Origin: Linum tenue
Lineage: Eukaryota; Streptophyta; Magnoliopsida; Malpighiales; Linaceae
Direction: 5' to 3'
Assembly: GCA_946122785.1 (NCBI GenBank)
Contig: CAMGYJ010000003.1
Coordinates: 28,847,811-28,911,810 of the forward strand
Length of the DNA: 64,000 bases
Shown: positions 12,110-22,565 of the stretch, piece after piece
Numbering within the stretch: position 1 is the stretch's first letter
How the letters are laid out: each line of letters opens with the position of its first letter
Translations under genes and position numbers: made by a program
Notes under the pieces: generated by a model
What the model saw: only the letters and a program-made list of their open reading frames with translations
Told to the model about the DNA's origin: nothing
Databases searched by the model: none

Positions 12110-12494
12110 ATAGATTGTTGTGTTACTTTTATATGTGGACGACATGATCATTCTTGCAACGACCAAATTATATTTTGCAGTTAAAGGATGATCTCCATTC
12201 CCCGTTCTGCTTGGAGGAGCTTGATAATCTCACATATTCTTTGGAGTTTGAGTTTGCTTGCTTTTGTTGTATTATGATATGTCAACACAAGTATATTGAT
12301 GATCTTCTTGTTGAGCATCGTTATGAGGACTACACTCGTGTTCGTACCTCAAGCTAGGATGAGAATTTGAACCTCTATTGGCATGTAGTCATGTGTACAA
12401 GAGCATTGTTGGGAGCTTGATTTACTTGGTTGTCCCATGTCTTGATATTGCCTATGTAGTTCAGGTGGTTAGCCAGTTTATGTCCAATATGAGG
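12110..12494 (+). pseudogene. Older Ty1/copia reverse transcriptase fragment, left half
   Basis: The plus strand reads LLYVDDMIILATT, the copia reverse-transcriptase catalytic box, then a decayed stretch and SIVGSLIYLVVPCLDIAYVV, the conserved region between RT and RNase H. The frame is broken by stops and indels. The reading stops at 12494, where the Tork-type element is inserted, and resumes after 17243. It is the 5'-truncated remnant of an older copia element on the opposite strand to the one that interrupted it. Confidence 0.8.
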
Positions 12495-12830
12495 TGTTTT
12501 AAACGCGCTACTACGAATCGGAAATTCGCCGGAATTGATAAAGAAAGAATACAAAAGCGAGAATCGAAAAACACAGACACACGATTTACATGGTTTACTA
12601 ACACGATGCGTGTTAGCTAGTCCACGGGCGAGAGAGAGCCAGTTTCACTATATCGAGGAGATTACAGATTACAGAGGAGTATGAGAAGTATTTATAGTAC
12701 TTCTACATGTGGGTCTAAACCAAATCCAATATGACAAAGGAAGCGGTTATAGACCAGGCCCAGAACCCGAACCCAAATACCCCCGACTAATCCAGTCGTA
12801 GCGGCTGATAGTCTGATTCAAGTCACATCA
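12495..12830 (-). repeat. 3' LTR of the Tork-type copia element
   Basis: 336 bp, TG...CA, aligning end to end with 16906-17243 with scattered substitutions. It contains a TATA-like tatttatagt. Read on the minus strand it begins TGATGTGACTTGAATC. Confidence 0.88.
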
Positions 12831-12927
12831 ACAAATCTACACCTTGACTTGAATCCTCTTCCTCTGAAATCTCTGATGTACTCTACTCCTTCTCTTTCTC
12901 CCACCATCAATGTCCCATGGGGTGGAG

Positions 12928-13668
12928 TCACCCACTCAAGACATTTAGCAAGTCCAAGCAGTGTTGGAACTTGCCATGTGGAACCGGCTTCGTGAACATA
13001 TCAGCAGGATTATCCGTGGTGCCAACCTTCTTCACCTTAATCCTCTTCTCCGTCCTCAAGAAATGATACCTCACGTCGATGTGCTTAGTCCTCTCATGGT
13101 GGACTTGATCCTTGGCCAAGCATATTGCACTCAAACTGTCGCAATACACTACTGCCTGATCATGATGTAGTCCCTTCAACCATATTCCCTCCTTATAAGT
13201 TTCTGTCAATGCTATATACTCTGCCTCAGTAGTAGACAATGTCACTGCCGACTGCAGAGTTGCCTTCCATCTCACTACAGAACTTCCCAGAGTGAATACA
13301 TAACCGATTATCGATCTCCTCGTGTCAACATCTCCAGCATAGTTCGAATCAGAATACCCAGACACCAAGCACTCTGTATCACTTCCGAAGCTAATCCCCA
13401 CATCAGGTGTACCCTTAAGGTACCGGAAGATCCTTTTCACAGCCTGCCAATGCTCCTTCCCAGGTTGTATCACGAACCTGCTGACAACACTAACAACATG
13501 TGCAAGATCAGGTCTAGTGCATACCATAGCGTACATCAAGCTACCTACTGCACTAGCATATGAGACTCTTGACATGTACTCCTTCTCATCCTCTGACTGT
13601 GGTGCATAAGCTGAGGATAGATGAACATTTGAAGCACTAGGAGTATTTAAGAGCTTTGCTGAAGACAT
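12928..13668 (-). pseudogene. Copia RNase H and end of reverse transcriptase
   Basis: This 246-codon frame starts in the RT-connection region ([20 protein letters not shown]) and continues through RNase [32 protein letters not shown] and [11 protein letters not shown], ending near [10 protein letters not shown]. These are the acidic and histidine motifs of copia RNase H, which degrades the RNA strand during reverse transcription. The frame is open across the domain but shifted relative to the upstream RT frame (overlap at 13637-13668), so a single polyprotein is no longer encoded. It is the best preserved part of the element. Confidence 0.88.
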
Positions 13669-14757
13669 TGCCTAACCTCGACAATATCTTCTGGATGTAG
13701 CTCTTCTGTGACAAGAAAAGCTTCTTCTTCGACCTTTCCCTGTAAATCTCCATACCCAAGATCTTTTGAGCAGCTCCCAAATCCTTCATCTCAAACTCAG
13801 CACTGAGAAGCCCCTTTAACTTCTGGATATCAGACTTCGACCTCGCAGCTATGAGCATATCATCCACATCTAGAATAAGATAGATCATCGAACCCTCCTC
13901 CACCTTGTTGTGATACACACAACAATCATATGAACTTATGCTGCAGCACAGCTCAAGCATGTAACTGTCAAATCTCTTGTACCACTGCCTTGGAGACTGC
14001 TTAAGTCCATACAAGGACTTCTTCAGCTTACAAACATAGTCTTCCTTTCCTGGAACCTGAAATCCTTCTGGCCGAGTCATGTAAATTTCTTCCTCCAACT
14101 CTCCATGTAGGAAAGTTGTCTTCACGTCTAGCTGCTCGAGCTCCAAGTCATAATGTGCCACTATTTCTAGTAGCACTCTGAATGAAGTATGTCTATCACT
14201 GGTGAGAAAATCTCATTGTAGTCAACTCCTTCCCTCTGCGAGAAGCCTCGTGCAACCACCCGAGCTTTAAATTTCATGCCCTCTTCAGAAGTGATTCCTT
14301 CCTTCTTATTGTAGATCCACTTGTTCGTAACAATATTCCTTCCCTGTGGTCGTTTGACTAGCTTCCAAGTCTGATTCCTGTCATGGGATTCCATCTCATC
14401 TCCTATTGCGGCAAGCCGCTGATCAGCTTCGCCACCCGAAACGGCTTCTCTATAGGACTGTGGCTCTCCTGCATCCAATTCTTCAGCAACCTGAAATGAA
14501 TACGCCACCATGTCCTCGAAGCCATACCTCTGTGGAGGTACTCTTGTAGTCGCTCTCTTCGGTCTACCGGAAGCCATAGACTGATGAGCTCGTGCACTGG
14601 ACTCTGAAGTTTCTGGCTCTGCAGAGAGATCTTCATCATGTTGATCTTCTCCACCTTGGTGCTCAAACTCACTCTCTTTGAGAGTTTGCAGCTCCACATG
14701 TTTATCTACATTCTTGCTACCTTCAACAACAGTAACCTTCAACATGGGGTTAAACAT
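13637..14757 (-). pseudogene. Copia reverse transcriptase, two frames
   Basis: The first frame (14757-14167) holds the RT entry region WKLVKRPQGRNIVTNKWIYN and ARVVARGFSQREGVDYNEIF. The second (14176-13637) continues with EQLDVKTTFLHGELEEEIYM, YGLKQSPRQWYKRFD and the catalytic box, here LDVDDMLIA. The usual box is YVDDM; the tyrosine position is aspartate, a substitution expected to harm polymerase activity. A frameshift near 14167-14176 separates the halves. RT copies the element RNA into DNA inside the virus-like particle; this copy is dead. Confidence 0.88.
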
Positions 14758-14763
14758 AGACTT

Positions 14764-15577
14764 CTAATCAAATATCACATTTCTACTGAGTATAACTCGA
14801 TGCTCAGAAGGTGACCAGACTCGAAATCCCTTAACTCCATCTCCGTAACCCACAAATACATACTTCTTTGCCCTTGGGTTCAGCTTACCCTCATCCACAT
14901 GATAATAAACAGGACACCCAAAAACTTTCACTGAAGAGTAATCAGCAGGCTTACCATACCACACTTCATAAGGAGTCTTACACTCGATACCTGTGTGAGG
15001 TCTAAGGTTGATCAGGAAGCACGCCATGTTCACTGCTTCTACCCATAATCTTCTCTCTAGTCCAGCATTAGAGAGAATGCATCGTGCTCTCTCCAACAAT
15101 GTCTGGTTCATCCTTTTTGCAATGTCATTCTGCTGGGGTGTATCTCTAACGGTCCGATGACGGGCAATCCCTTCATCCTTGCAGAATTTGTTGAACTCAT
15201 AACTGCAGAACTCCAGACCATTGTCCGTTCGCAGCTTCTTGATCTTCTTTCCGGTATGATTCTCCACTAATGTCTTTCACTACTTGAACTTCGTGAAAGC
15301 CTCACTTTTCTGCTTCATCATGAAAATCCAAGTAAATCTCGATAATCATCAATAATAGACAGAAGATACATGCTGCCTCCAATGGATTCAACTCGTGAAG
15401 GACCCCAACAGTCGGAGTGGAGGTAATCCAGTATCCCCTTCGTCCGGTGGATACCCTTCTTGGGAAACTTGCTGCGATGTAGCTTCCCAAACACACAATG
15501 CTCACAGAAGTCCAAATTCTACATCTTGTGCCCGCAAAGAAGATCCCTCTTCGACAGAACTTGCATCCCTCGTTCAC
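14764..15577 (-). pseudogene. Copia integrase, frameshifted
   Basis: The region reads CVFGKLHRSKFPK, the LDYLHSDCWGPS catalytic start and IDDYRDLLGF in one frame (15515-15318), then after a frameshift KLRTDNGLEFCSYEFNKFC and TPQQNDIAKRMNQTLLERAR in another (15267-14764). These are the DD35E motifs of copia integrase; the usual NGVAER is changed to NDIAKR. The C-terminal part ends VWSPSEHRVILSRNVIFD, typical of copia just before RT. Integrase inserts the cDNA into the genome; this copy is inactive. Confidence 0.85.
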
Positions 15578-15600
15578 TCATATGCCCCCAGTCTCATGTG

Positions 15601-16149
15601 CTAGAGAGTGGTCATATCTTCCTGATGAACCCGAGACGATGCAACTGCAGCAGAACCAAACAACACAGACCCTTGTAATGCATACAAGGTCCCATGCTTC
15701 ACACCCTTTAGCACCTTCCTTGAACCTTTGCAGACATACACAACTCCACATTTTCCTTTGAATCTGAAACCCTTGCTGTCGAGTAGACTCAAGGAGATCA
15801 GGTTCTTTGTCATTCGTGGAACATGTCTGACATCATTCACAGTACAAAACGAACCATCATGTGCCTGAACCTTTATGGACCCGATTCCAACAACCTTGCA
15901 GACAACTCCATTTGCCATGACCACGTTACCACCATCTATCTGCTCGTAGGTTGTGAAGTAATCCCTATTCGAAGACATATGGTATGAGGCTGCAGTATCC
16001 AGAAACCATACATCCCCACGATGTGCCTTCTCATCTACAGCCAAGGCGAGATCGTCTTCAGAATTGTTGTCCACTTCTACCACGGCAACTGAACCTTGTT
16101 TCTTCTTTTGCCCTCTTCTCCTGGGACAGTTGTACTTCCAATTCCCCAC
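15601..16149 (-). pseudogene. Copia gag end and aspartic protease
   Basis: This 182-codon frame begins just after the zinc-knuckle cysteines (NWKYNCP), runs through an acidic linker and reaches WFLDTAASYHMSSNRDYF, the protease active site (usually DSGAS or DTGAS). The GAG-pre-integrase region LYALQGSVLFG follows. In the zinc knuckle, CHNCKEVGNWKYNC, the metal-binding histidine is replaced by asparagine, and a frameshift separates the first cysteines (frame 16349-16077) from this frame. Confidence 0.83.
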
Positions 16150-16852
16150 TTCCTTACAATTGTGACAAGCATCACCTGGCTGTGGACCGAGACCCTTGAA
16201 TTCTTGTTCGAATTTCCTTTACCAGATTTCTTCTTTCCCTTTTCACCTGTAACAGCCAAACCCGATGCCTCACCACCTGTACCAGATCCGGACGCCTTAT
16301 GCCTGATCTCTCTCGTATGAAGAGAAGACCTGACATCCTCCAACGACACGCTTTCTTTACCGACAATAAAAGAATCAACGAAATTCTCATATGAACTCTA
16401 CAAAGAAACTAGCAGGATTAGGGCAGCATCCTCATCATCAACTTGAACATCTATATTACACAAATCCAGCAAAATAGAGTTAAGCTGTTTGAGATGTTCC
16501 CTCAAAGGCGACCTTCTTGCATCCTCAAGCTGAACAACCATTGCTTGAGATGCACCTTGTTGGTTAAGGAATTCATCATATACAGACTCTCCAACTTTAA
16601 CCACAAGCCCGCGACAGTCTTCTCAGCAGCAACTTCAATGATGACGTCATCAGACAGCGATAGCATGATGGTCGAGTGGGACTTCTCCTCCAGGATATTC
16701 CACTCATCGTCATCGACTGCTGCCTTCTTCTGTTTCGTATACAGCGGCCCCCATAGCCCTTGCTGTTTCAATAAAGCATGCATCTTGATCTGCCATATAG
16801 CGAAGCTGTTCTTCCCCGTGAACTTTTCGATCTTCATGTTCACCGACGTCAT
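16150..16852 (-). pseudogene. Copia gag, frameshifted with an internal stop
   Basis: The start at 16852 reads MTSVNMKIEKFTGKNSFAIW, typical of copia gag shortly after the PBS. The frame to 16502 covers the first part of the UBN2-type gag domain. It continues in a second frame (16604-16398: LREHLKQLNSILLDL, DDEDAALILLVSL), stops, then resumes with SSYENFVDSFIVGKESVSLE and a basic lysine/serine stretch. Gag forms the particle shell. One frameshift near 16510 and one nonsense codon near 16398 are visible. Confidence 0.85.
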
Positions 16853-16891
16853 TCTTCTGAATCAAAAACCCTAGCTTGATTTCCAACCGCG

Positions 16892-16903
16892 GCTCTGATA
16901 CCA
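16892..16903 (-). promoter_or_regulatory. Primer binding site of the Tork-type element
   Basis: Minus strand TGGTATCAGAGC begins 2 bp inside the 5' LTR boundary at 16906. It is complementary to the 3' end of initiator tRNA-Met, the usual copia primer, and fixes the element's orientation. Confidence 0.9.
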
Positions 16904-16905
16904 CT

Positions 16906-17243
16906 TGTTATAAATGCGCTGCTACGGATTGGAAAATCGCCGGAATCGATAAAGCAAGAATACGAAAGCGAGAATCGAAAAACACACACACACACGATTT
17001 ACTTGGTTCACTAACACGATGTGTGTTAGCTAGTCCACGGGCGAGAGAGAGCCAGTTTCACTATATCGAGGAGATTACAGATTACAAAGGAGTATGAGAA
17101 GTATTTATAGTACTTCTCCATGTGGGTCCAAACCAAATCCAATCTGGCAAAGGAAACGGTTATAGACCAGGCCCAGAACCCGAACCCAAATACCCCCAAC
17201 TAATCCAGTCGTAGCGCCTGATAGTCCGATTCAAGTCATAGCA
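16906..17243 (-). repeat. 5' LTR of the Tork-type copia element
   Basis: 338 bp, matching 12495-12830 throughout. Read on the minus strand it begins TGCTATGACTTGAATC and ends beside the PBS. Confidence 0.88.
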
Positions 17244-18200
17244 ACACGAGAGCTGATTTTTTGGTTGTGGTTCATCGGATTCTTTGCTATCTTTGGGAAT
17301 ACCCTTGATGTGGGGTTATTTCTTCCATCCTCTGGTGATTTCAGGTTGTAGGCATTTTTTATTCTGATTACATAGGTTCCGTTGGTACTCACCGATCTAC
17401 GATGTGAATTGCTGTTTCAGTCTTGGTGATGCTTTTATCTCCTCGCATTGATAGAAGCAAGATAAAAGTCTCAAAGTCCTTCATTGAAGCAGAGTAAAAG
17501 GCTTTGGCAGTAGGGTTCGTGGAACAGACGGGCATGTGGCGTTGGCAGTAGGGTTCCAGCACCCAGGCATTGTTGACCCCTACCTCGCAGAACTTCTTGC
17601 AGTTCGAGACGCTATCTCCCTCTTGGTCTCCAAGTCCCTTCCTTGTGTCATCATCGAAGGTGATTCAGAAGTGGTGATTCGTCAGCTTTGCCAGGGCATT
17701 TCTTCAGATTCCCTCGGAGGTCCGGTGCTTCGTTATTGCTTCTAGCTCCTGTCTTCAGTTTCTGTTTCCTTAGAGTTTAGGACAGTTCCTAGAACTGCTA
17801 ATGGGGCTGCCCATAGAGTGGCGCTGTAAGCCCTGTTATTTTCTCTTCTTGAGATCGATTCCTTCGACTTTGTAGGGTTGCTTCACTGATGTATTGGTTT
17901 GGGAGGGTTTTGGTGTAGATTGTATAGTTTTTTCTCTCTTGACATTTCTTGGAAAAAAAATGTTTGCTTTGTGACTTTGGCATCTCTAGTCCTTTGTCTA
18001 TGGATCTACATTTTGACAATACCAGTGACAATAATCATATTTCTATTTCCACGTTCCACGACAACACCAAGCAGATACAAATACAATTCCACTATATCCG
18101 TGACTTGGTATGTGTTGGGGTTATTCGTTGTTGTTACATTCCGACGGAGAATCAAATTGTTGATTTGATGACTAAGTCGTTCACTAGTCCTTCTTGACTA
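17244..18200 (+). pseudogene. Older copia fragment, right half (RNase H), carrying a LINE scrap
   Basis: After the Tork insertion the plus strand resumes copia sequence: a decayed RT/RNase H linker, IDRSKIKVSKSFIEAEYKAL (compare the copia motif TEAEYRAL), then beyond the LINE fragment at 17516-17950 DFGISSPLSMDLHFDNTSDN and HYIRDLVCVGVIRCCYIPTE, ending DLMTKSFTSPS. These are the C-terminal motifs of copia RNase H. Stops and frameshifts are frequent. With 12110-12494 it is one old copia element broken by at least two later insertions. Confidence 0.8.
17516..17950 (+). mobile_element. 5'-truncated L1 LINE fragment with plant RNase H domain
   Basis: One frame reads ALAVGFQHPGIVDPYLAELL, then AVRDAISLLVSK and IIEGDSEVVIRQLCQG, the RVT_3-type RNase H found at the 3' end of plant L1 elements. 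Stops follow, then VPRTANGAAHRVA in another frame and a short A-run near 17950. The fragment interrupts the copia RNase H, consistent with a 5'-truncated LINE insertion. Target duplications were not resolved. Confidence 0.65.
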
Positions 18201-18204
18201 GCTA

Positions 18205-18590
18205 ACACTAATTTGGGGAGACTATTAAGCCGTCTACAGCCCATTCGATGACCCCTTCTAACATTTTTTTTTTGTCATGATCCATAACCCTTGTAACATA
18301 TCGTTGGCCTATTATTTTAAGCCCATGTAAATTGTATAATCCCTTAGAGACGTAGGATTGCATGGATCATGAAAGCCCATGGTACGTAGACTCGTCAGTC
18401 GTCACTTAGGGTTTCCGATGGTAGGATTATGTATAAAACCCCTGCTGATCACAGAGATACAGCTCAACAACTACCACAAGCTTTTTATTGACTACATCCA
18501 TTTTACATTTACCAAATGGAAAACAAACATACATCATCAATATTATGGTACGTTCAAACTTTTTTTTACTTGAGAGTTTAAAGGCAATCG
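18205..18590 (+). repeat. Probable 3' LTR of the older copia element
   Basis: A purine stretch (aatttggggagac) follows the RNase H stop, as a copia polypurine tract would. The next 350 bp contain a TATA-like atgtataaaaccc near 18430 and no coding. No second LTR copy is in the window, so this rests on position only. Confidence 0.5.
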
Positions 18591-18608
18591 TGAATTAATA
18601 GATTACAA

Positions 18609-19149
18609 TTAAGGGCACTTGCGACGGCTGCCATGAGTGGTCAAGGAAGCATAGCAAGGGCACTCGTCGTAGTTGCCGGCGGTTCCCGGAGGGACGCAAC
18701 TGCATCGGCGGCAACAGGTCCCACAAGCCCTGTGGCATAGGTTCGGCCTGCTGGATAGCTGGCACCTAGCTTTGCAAGCGTCTCCACAATCTGATCAACA
18801 CCATCGTAAACATCACGTTAGCTAGTTGGTAACTTAGCCTTTCATGCGGATAAATTTCCTACCTAGGAATTCAGATTTAACATGAATATTTATGCTGAAA
18901 TTTCAATTACAAGAAAAAAGATTTTTCGGCGATCCAATAGTCGAAAATAACTATAGAAGCTAGCCCGGTAGAAATGTGATGAAACCATTTTGTTACTTTT
19001 GGTGACCGTCTGGTTGCAAAAAGATCATTATGATAGTGTTGATCAATTTAAGTACCGATTGATTGAGTGGAGTAATTATCAGCATGAGCGAACTGAAGGA
19101 AGAGAAGTGAGAGGAAAAGGGTAGCCATTACAAGCTTGGAGAGAGCCAT
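18609..19149 (-). CDS. GASA/snakin family cysteine-rich secreted peptide, two exons
   Basis: Exon 1 is 19149-19056 and exon 2 is 18790-18609, giving 91 codons. Exon 1 starts MALSKLVMATLFLSLLFLQF, a clear signal peptide with a likely cut after AHA. The donor is ATC G|gtactta and the acceptor gttgatcag|AT, a phase-1 intron of 265 bp. Exon 2 encodes the whole GASA domain: twelve cysteines at the family spacing (C-x3-C-x3-C-x8-C-x3-C-x2-CC-x2-C-x-C-x11-C-x-C-x12-C) and the ending THGSRRKCP. GASA peptides (snakin, GAST1) are secreted to the cell wall, often respond to gibberellin, and act in growth or defence. The coding sequence looks intact. A 1046-bp transposon (19185-20230) lies 35 bp before the ATG, so expression may be altered. 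The closest family member cannot be named by eye. Confidence 0.9.
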
Positions 19150-19184
19150 TTTTGTGGAGGGTTTGTGAGAGGATTTATAGTTTA

Positions 19185-20230
19185 GGACTTTGCTACGGTG
19201 ACATGCATGTCACGGTGACATGTAATTTTCGGTCGACCTCATATAGGATCAGGTCGACCTAATCAGTTTGTTTCAGTGTACAAACGGTTTCATGGTGCCT
19301 ACTTTGGAGATTCATATCTTACAATTGGCTAGATAGAAATTGGAGATTAAAGGCTTGTTTTGAAGCTGAAGTGTCCCTCTACACATTAAAGTACTTGGGA
19401 GCTCAATAGAAAGTCCAGAAGACCATTTTTGAACCTGACCAAAAGGTTATGCCAAAACTGGGAAACTGCCTGAAAATGGCTAAGTCTGGCAACGTGTTTG
19501 TCAAGCCTACTTTGGAGCTTAATTTGACAAGCATGGATGCGAGTCAAGTCCAGGGGCCTTTACCACGTTAAATTACGTATTTTTTTATACAAAGGAAAGA
19601 CATTGAATGAAAGATTGAATATCTTTAAGGCTTCAAACAAAAGGCTCGAAGTTGCTACGAAGGCTGTTTTTCTGGCAGCTTGTTTGTGCTCGAAGTTTGC
19701 CAGAAAAACAACCTTCGTAGCAACTTCGACCCTTTTGTTTGAATCCTTAAAGATATCCAATCTTTCATCCAATTCCTTGAATTTGTATAAAAACATACCT
19801 AATTTAACGTGGTAGAGGCTCCTGGACTCGATTCGCATTCATGCTTCTCGAATTGAGCTCAAAAATAGGCTTCACAAACACGTTTCCAGACTTAGCCATT
19901 TCTAGGCAGTATCCCAGTTTTGGCATAGCCTTTTGATGAGGTTCAAAAATGGTCTTCTGGACTTCCTATCGAGCTCTCAATCACTTCAATATGTAGAGGG
20001 ACACTCCAACTTCAAAACAAGTCATTAGTCTTCAATTTCCATCTAGCCAATTGTATGATATGAATATCCAAAGTGGGCACCATGAACTGTTTTTACACTG
20101 AAACAACATATGAGGTCGACCGAATCCTAAATGAGGTCGACCGAATTCTATATGAGGTCGACCTAATCCTAACTGAGGTCGACCGGAAAGTGCAAGTCAC
20201 CGTGACATGCATGTCACTGTAGGCACACCC
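19185..20230. mobile_element. Mutator-type foldback MITE inserted in the GASA 5' leader
   Basis: Almost the whole 1046 bp is an inverted repeat with arms of about 500 bp meeting near 19690. The outer parts carry CTACRGTGACATGCATGTCAC and repeats of gaggtcgacc. The 9-bp direct repeat tatagttta flanks it at 19176-19184 and 20231-20239. The right end read inward is GGGTGTGCCTAC, a Mutator-like terminus; the left end GGACTTTGCTAC is diverged. The two 92-codon ORFs inside (19537-19815 plus, 19560-19838 minus) are near mirror images produced by the palindrome, not genes. As a transcript it would form a very long hairpin. Confidence 0.9.
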
Positions 20231-20295
20231 TATAGTTTATTGTAGATTGAGAGATAATGAGAACTTGGGATGAGTGGTGGGAATGGAGGGTTGGC

Positions 20296-20302
20296 ATTTA
20301 TA
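20296..20302 (-). promoter_or_regulatory. Probable TATA box of the GASA gene
   Basis: Minus strand TATAAAT. With the foldback element and one target copy removed, the box lies about 97 bp before the ATG, leaving room for a leader of about 65 nt. A second TATAAA at 19174-19179 lies only about 25 bp before the ATG, too close for a normal leader. Confidence 0.6.
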
Positions 20303-20617
20303 GTGACGAATTTTCGTTGTTATAGTGGAAAAAAATCTTAAGAAATTAATAAGGGGATTCCAAAATTTTATGTTGTCATTTTATATTTTTATTATTAAAA
20401 TTTCAATTCTCTAACCTCAGAGCTTTCTTGTCTTAAAAAAAAATGATATCCAACTATCATATAAATTACTTGTACAAAATGATTATCAGAAAGAATATAT
20501 AAAATTATTGTTGTAGGAGGTGTGAGAGGCTTCAATGACTCCTCAAACCCGATGTATATATTTTTTTCATTGGTTGTTGGCTCCAAGATTCAAATCCAAT
20601 ATGTGGTGAATGAACCT
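20303..20617. other. GASA upstream region
   Basis: AT-rich sequence with no gene. It is the natural place for promoter elements of the GASA gene; none is claimed individually. Confidence 0.4.
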
Positions 20618-21363
20618 GAGCACCCCCAATGGTGCAAATAAGGTGAATTGCAAGCCTACGTGGCACATTGATGAAAATGAGAAAGTGGTTTGCATTGATG
20701 TGCCATCATTTGCAAATGGTGCAAATTTGCACACCATACAAATTGGTATGCAATTGCAACAGGGCCCCACCAATTTGTCTTTTCTTTCTTTTCCCTTCTT
20801 TCTTGTTCATTTGTTTTTTTCTTTCTTGCTTCCACCACTAATTATATGTTGTATATATATATTTCTTTCTATCATTTCTATCACATACACACATATGTAT
20901 ATGTATTTAGTTAATGGTAACAATGATCATTTTTTGTATAAATAAAACAATACTACAAACAAACCTTAAAGATTCATATATACTTTAAAGTATTACATCC
21001 GCAAAGTACAAATTGAAAAGAAAACACCCTAAACACGTTAAGACAACTAATTAATACATAAAATGGTTTATATAATTAGTAAGATTAAATTTATAATTAT
21101 ATTTATTGACTTTAATTGATATTAGTTATAGGGAGTTGCTAATTTAAGTTGAAAGGCTATTACAATATTTTAGTAAAATGGTGGAGATAATATGAATATT
21201 GATTTGTATTAAAAAGTAAGTAGGGCCCACAATTGCAATTGCAAGTGGATGGCATTGATGTAGGTTGTATGAAAATTATGAGTGAGATAATTGTTAAAGT
21301 TGATGATGTGGTAATAGGGATCACACTTGAAATTGCATGTAGATGGCACCATTGGAGATGCTC
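20618..21363. mobile_element. PIF/Harbinger-like MITE next to the large Harbinger element
   Basis: Ends GAGCACCCCCAATGGTGC and the reverse complement of GAGCATCTCCAATGGTGCC are inverted repeats. On the right it shares the TAA at 21364-21366 with the neighbouring element. The left flank is cct instead of TAA, so the left duplication is mutated or the boundary slightly off. The interior repeats aattgcaa-type blocks and has no coding. Confidence 0.65.
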
Positions 21364-22226
21364 TAAGAGCATTTCCATTGGTGCAATTGCATTTGTGATT
21401 TTTTTGACACAACACCATTTTTGCAAGCCAACTCACTTTACTTTCATTGTACCTACATTGGTGCAATTAACTTGCAATTTCATATGGAGCCTAAATTTTT
21501 TTAATGCATTAAAAAACATTTTTTAATTACCTTTTTATCCACATCGCAAGTAAATAAAATAAAATAAAATTTTATTCTTTATTAATTTATATACAATTAA
21601 TTCATAATTTTTTTATTACTAATTTATGAATACATTTTGATCTTGAGGATGGAATAGAAAGAATCTAGTACTCAATAATTATTCATAAAATCAAAATAAA
21701 ATGCTAGAACTAGCACAATATTCAAATAGGACACTTAAATAAAGTAAAAAAACTTATATCTAAAATTTTAAATGGAACAATATAAAGACAGAAATGTAAA
21801 TTAAACATCATTTTCCTCATCTTCAAACCGAGCCCATATCTCTTATATAAAATCTGATTGAAGTTGATTATTTGTAGAGCGATTACGAATTCTGGTATGA
21901 TTACGAAGATACTCTTCATACTCCAGGAGACACTCATCTTCCACTATCATGTTGTGCATAATTAATTAATTATGCATGCTCTCATTATTTCTCCGATTAT
22001 ATCTTTACACCACATGCGTGACGGGCCATGAATTATTGCAAATCGTGCTTGGAGCACCCCAAATGCTCTCTCCACGTCTTTTCTGGCTGCCTCTTGCTTC
22101 TTAGCGAACACTTTGTGCTTCGATCCCTGGAGTAATGGGATTGACTTGATGAATGTGGCTCAATTGGGATAAATACCATCAGTGAGATAATATCCCAAAT
22201 TATAATTTCGTCCATTAACAGAATAG

Positions 22227-22554
22227 TGTTATGAAATAACAAGGAAGAGGAACATACACAAGAGTAAGAGTAGAGACACAAGAAGAGAGGGGGAATAGAG
22301 CTTTCTTATTCATGTGTTCCTTAGTACAAGGAGATCATCTATTTATAGGCACACATCACATAACCTCTACATTCTTACAATCAATATACATGAATGTGAG
22401 AATGAATGTGAAATAGAAATGGGGTGGGGGGTTACATGTAACACCCAATTGTGCAACTAATGTGTCATATGGAGAAATAAATATAAGGAGATTGTAACAT
22501 ACCATGGAGCATCTAATGTTGGTCATCCATAATAATAATAATATTTTCATAACA
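22227..22554 (-). repeat. 3' LTR of the non-autonomous copia-derived element
   Basis: 328 bp, TGTTATGAAA...TTTTCATAACA, same as 26336-26663 by eye. It contains a TATA-like atctatttatagg. Confidence 0.92.
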
Positions 22555-22565
22555 CTCCCCCTTGG
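22555..22565 (-). promoter_or_regulatory. Polypurine tract
   Basis: Minus strand CCAAGGGGGAG directly before the 3' LTR, the priming site for second-strand synthesis. It fixes the element's orientation and lies beside the tgcctcgttaaaacc block often seen at the 3' end of such copia elements. Confidence 0.85.

Larger units (their letters stand above)
12495..17243 (-). mobile_element. Ty1/copia retrotransposon, Tork/Tnt1-like, decayed
   Basis: Two LTRs (12495-12830 and 16906-17243) bound about 4.1 kb containing gag, protease, integrase, RT and RNase H in that order on the minus strand, the copia order. A PBS complementary to initiator tRNA-Met adjoins the 5' LTR. The RNase H and RT sequence (for example [14 protein letters not shown]) recalls the Tnt1/Tork lineage. 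At least four frameshifts and several stops make it inactive. The LTRs differ at many positions, so it is not recent. No matching 5-bp target duplication was found (tgagg on the left, acacg on the right). Confidence 0.9.

Noticed and set aside
19174..19179. TATAAA close to the GASA start codon as the TATA box
   Set aside because: It lies about 25 bp before the ATG, leaving almost no leader; the box at 20296-20302 fits better once the insertion is removed.
19537..19838. Two 92-codon ORFs on opposite strands with similar sequence
   Set aside because: They are mirror images generated by the palindromic MITE; neither shows a domain.
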